Of a DNA stretch of 64,000 nucleotides, positions 62,373 through 64,000 are shown piece after piece (position 1 is the stretch's first letter; every line of letters begins with the position of its first letter). Source of the DNA: Burkholderiales bacterium (GTDB lineage: Bacteria > Pseudomonadota > Gammaproteobacteria > Burkholderiales > Burkholderiaceae_C); the NCBI GenBank assembly GCA_026400105.1, contig JAPLPQ010000099.1, forward strand, positions 1-64,000. Direction: 5' to 3'. A model generated the notes under the pieces. That model made no database searches, was not told the DNA's origin, and worked only from the letters and a program-made list of their open reading frames with translations. A program made the position numbers and the translations under genes.

Positions 62373-62996
62373 GTGGCACGTTATATCGGCCCTAAGGCCA
62401 AACTTTCCCGCCGTGAAGGCACCGACCTGCTGCTCAAGAGCGCCCGCCGCTCGATCAGCGACAAGTCGAAGTTTGAAACCAAGCCGGGCCAGCATGGCCG
62501 TACCTCGGGTCAGCGTACTTCCGACTTCGGCCTGCAGCTGCGCGAAAAGCAGAAGGTCAAGCGTATCTACGGCGTGCTCGAGCGCCAGTTCCGCCGCTAC
62601 TTCGCTGAAGCCGACCGTCGCCGTGGCAACACCGGCGCGACCCTGCTGTCGCTGCTGGAATGCCGCCTGGACAACGTCGTCTTCCGCATGGGCTTTGCCT
62701 CCACCCGTTCCGAAGCGCGCCAGCTGGTGTCGCACAAGGCGATCCAGGTGAACGGCCAGAGCGTCAACATCCCGTCGTACTCGGTCAAGGCTGGTGACAT
62801 CATCGCCGTGCGCGAAAAGTCGAAGAAGCAAGCCCGCATCATCGAAGCGCTGGAACTCGCCAAGCAAATCGGCTTCCCCGCCTGGGTTGAAGTCGCTGCC
62901 GACAAGGCCGAAGGCGTGTTCAAGAAGTCGCCTGACCGCGACGAGTTCGGTTCCGACATCAACGAATCGCTGATCGTCGAACTGTACTCGCGTTAA
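62373..62996 (+). CDS. rpsD: 30S ribosomal protein S4 (GTG start)
   Basis: [41 protein letters not shown]. Confidence 0.99.
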   Translation: MARYIGPKAKLSRREGTDLLLKSARRSISDKSKFETKPGQHGRTSGQRTSDFGLQLREKQKVKRIYGVLERQFRRYFAEADRRRGNTGATLLSLLECRLDNVVFRMGFASTRSEARQLVSHKAIQVNGQSVNIPSYSVKAGDIIAVREKSKKQARIIEALELAKQIGFPAWVEVAADKAEGVFKKSPDRDEFGSDINESLIVELYSR

Positions 62997-63016
62997 TCGC
63001 GAGAGTCTCCCTAGTG

Positions 63017-63050
63017 CCCGGATTCTGCTCAGCTGCAGAGTCCGGGATTT
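63017..63050 (+). terminator. Hairpin between rpsD and rpoA, terminator or processing-like
   Basis: CCCGGATTCTGC-tcagct-GCAGAGTCCGGG (12 pairs including one T-G) followed by ATTT. Confidence 0.55.
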
Positions 63051-63104
63051 GTGCTCCATCGGCCTTATCGGCGTAACGAGCCGAGGGTATTGAAGGAAGT
63101 CCGA

Positions 63105-64000
63105 ATGCTGAATAATCTGCTCAAGCCCAAGAACATCAACGTCGAGCAACTGACGGCCAACAAGGCCAAAGTCGTGCTCGAGCCCTTCGAGCGCGGTTAC
63201 GGCCACACGCTGGGCAATGCCCTGCGCCGTGTGCTGCTGTCCTCCATGGTGGGACATGCTCCGACGGAAGTGACGATCGCGGGTGTGGTGCACGAGTATT
63301 CCTCGATCGATGGCGTTCAGGAAGATGTCGTCAGCATCCTGCTCAACCTCAAGGGCGTGGTTTTCAAGCTGCATGGCCGTGACGAAGTCACGCTGAGCCT
63401 GCGCAAGGACGGCGCTGGCGTGGTCACTGCGGCTGACATCCAGACCCCGCACGACGTCGAGATCCTGAATCCCGAGCATCCGATCGCCACCCTGTCGGCC
63501 GGTGCCAAGCTCGATATGCAGATCAAGGTCGAGAAGGGCCGTGGCTATGTGCCGGGCAACGTGCGCCGTGGCGACGATTCGACCCGAGCCATCGGTCGCA
63601 TCCTGCTGGACGCTTCCTTCTCCCCGATCAAGCGCGTGAGCTACGCGGTCGAGAACGCCCGCGTCGAGCAGCGTACCGACCTCGACAAGCTGGTGCTCGA
63701 GATCGAGACCAACGGTGCCGTCGGTCCGGAAGAGGCCGTGCGTGCCGCTGCCAAGATCCTGGTCGAGCAGCTGGCCGTGTTCGCGCAGCTCGAAGGTGCG
63801 GACGTGTTCGAGAATGGCGCCGTCAAGAGCGGTGTCACCCAGCAATTCGACCCGGTGCTGCTGCGTCCGGTCGACGAGCTCGAACTGACCGTGCGTTCCG
63901 CCAACTGCCTGAAGGCCGAGAACATCTACTACATCGGTGACCTGATCCAGCGCACCGAGAACGAGCTGCTCAAGACCCCGAATCTGGGTCGCAAGTCGCT
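63105..64000 (+). CDS. rpoA: DNA-directed RNA polymerase subunit alpha, partial (runs off right edge)
   Basis: [67 protein letters not shown]. Confidence 0.98.
   Translation, partial: MLNNLLKPKNINVEQLTANKAKVVLEPFERGYGHTLGNALRRVLLSSMVGHAPTEVTIAGVVHEYSSIDGVQEDVVSILLNLKGVVFKLHGRDEVTLSLRKDGAGVVTAADIQTPHDVEILNPEHPIATLSAGAKLDMQIKVEKGRGYVPGNVRRGDDSTRAIGRILLDASFSPIKRVSYAVENARVEQRTDLDKLVLEIETNGAVGPEEAVRAAAKILVEQLAVFAQLEGADVFENGAVKSGVTQQFDPVLLRPVDELELTVRSANCLKAENIYYIGDLIQRTENELLKTPNLGRKS

Noticed and set aside
62010-63845. 611-aa minus-strand ORF across rpsK-rpoA
   Set aside because: Antisense to highly conserved ribosomal and RNA polymerase genes.

Overview
This is a chromosomal window from a high-GC betaproteobacterium, most likely Burkholderiales (Comamonadaceae or Sphaerotilus-like), judged by protein similarity recalled from memory and by gene order. 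Most of it is core genome. In order it holds: an RND efflux pair (left edge); a diguanylate cyclase and a porin; a purine/ureide catabolic cluster (M20 hydrolase, UraD-AllC fusion, PuuE, GntR regulator, UraH, cytochrome-linked urate hydroxylase PuuD, and an NMT1/SsuA-type ABC importer); several c-di-GMP proteins including a LapD/LapG pair; glmS/glmU; rsmI/yraN/diaA-like/BON; pilT/pilU/yggS; a stress and PHA gene group; queA and tgt with two envelope genes between them; parA, nhaR-like, recG, oxyR, ubiA and proC; and the spc/alpha ribosomal protein operon from rplN to rpoA (right edge). I saw no rRNA, tRNA or CRISPR array. Main points for follow-up are: (i) an internal promoter plus mutually exclusive RNA hairpins between rpsK and rpsD, resembling an uncharacterised attenuator or S4 leader; (ii) shared CTGTATACA operators linking gntR/uraH to the ABC importer; (iii) a debris zone at 17.7-19.8 kb with LysR, ABC permease and IS3 remnants flanking a lower-GC diguanylate cyclase; (iv) an FAH-family ORF that appears to have lost its metal-binding glutamates; (v) a lipoprotein and a barrel-like protein between queA and tgt, separated by a strong intrinsic terminator. 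All functional calls come from reading motifs; no database search was run.
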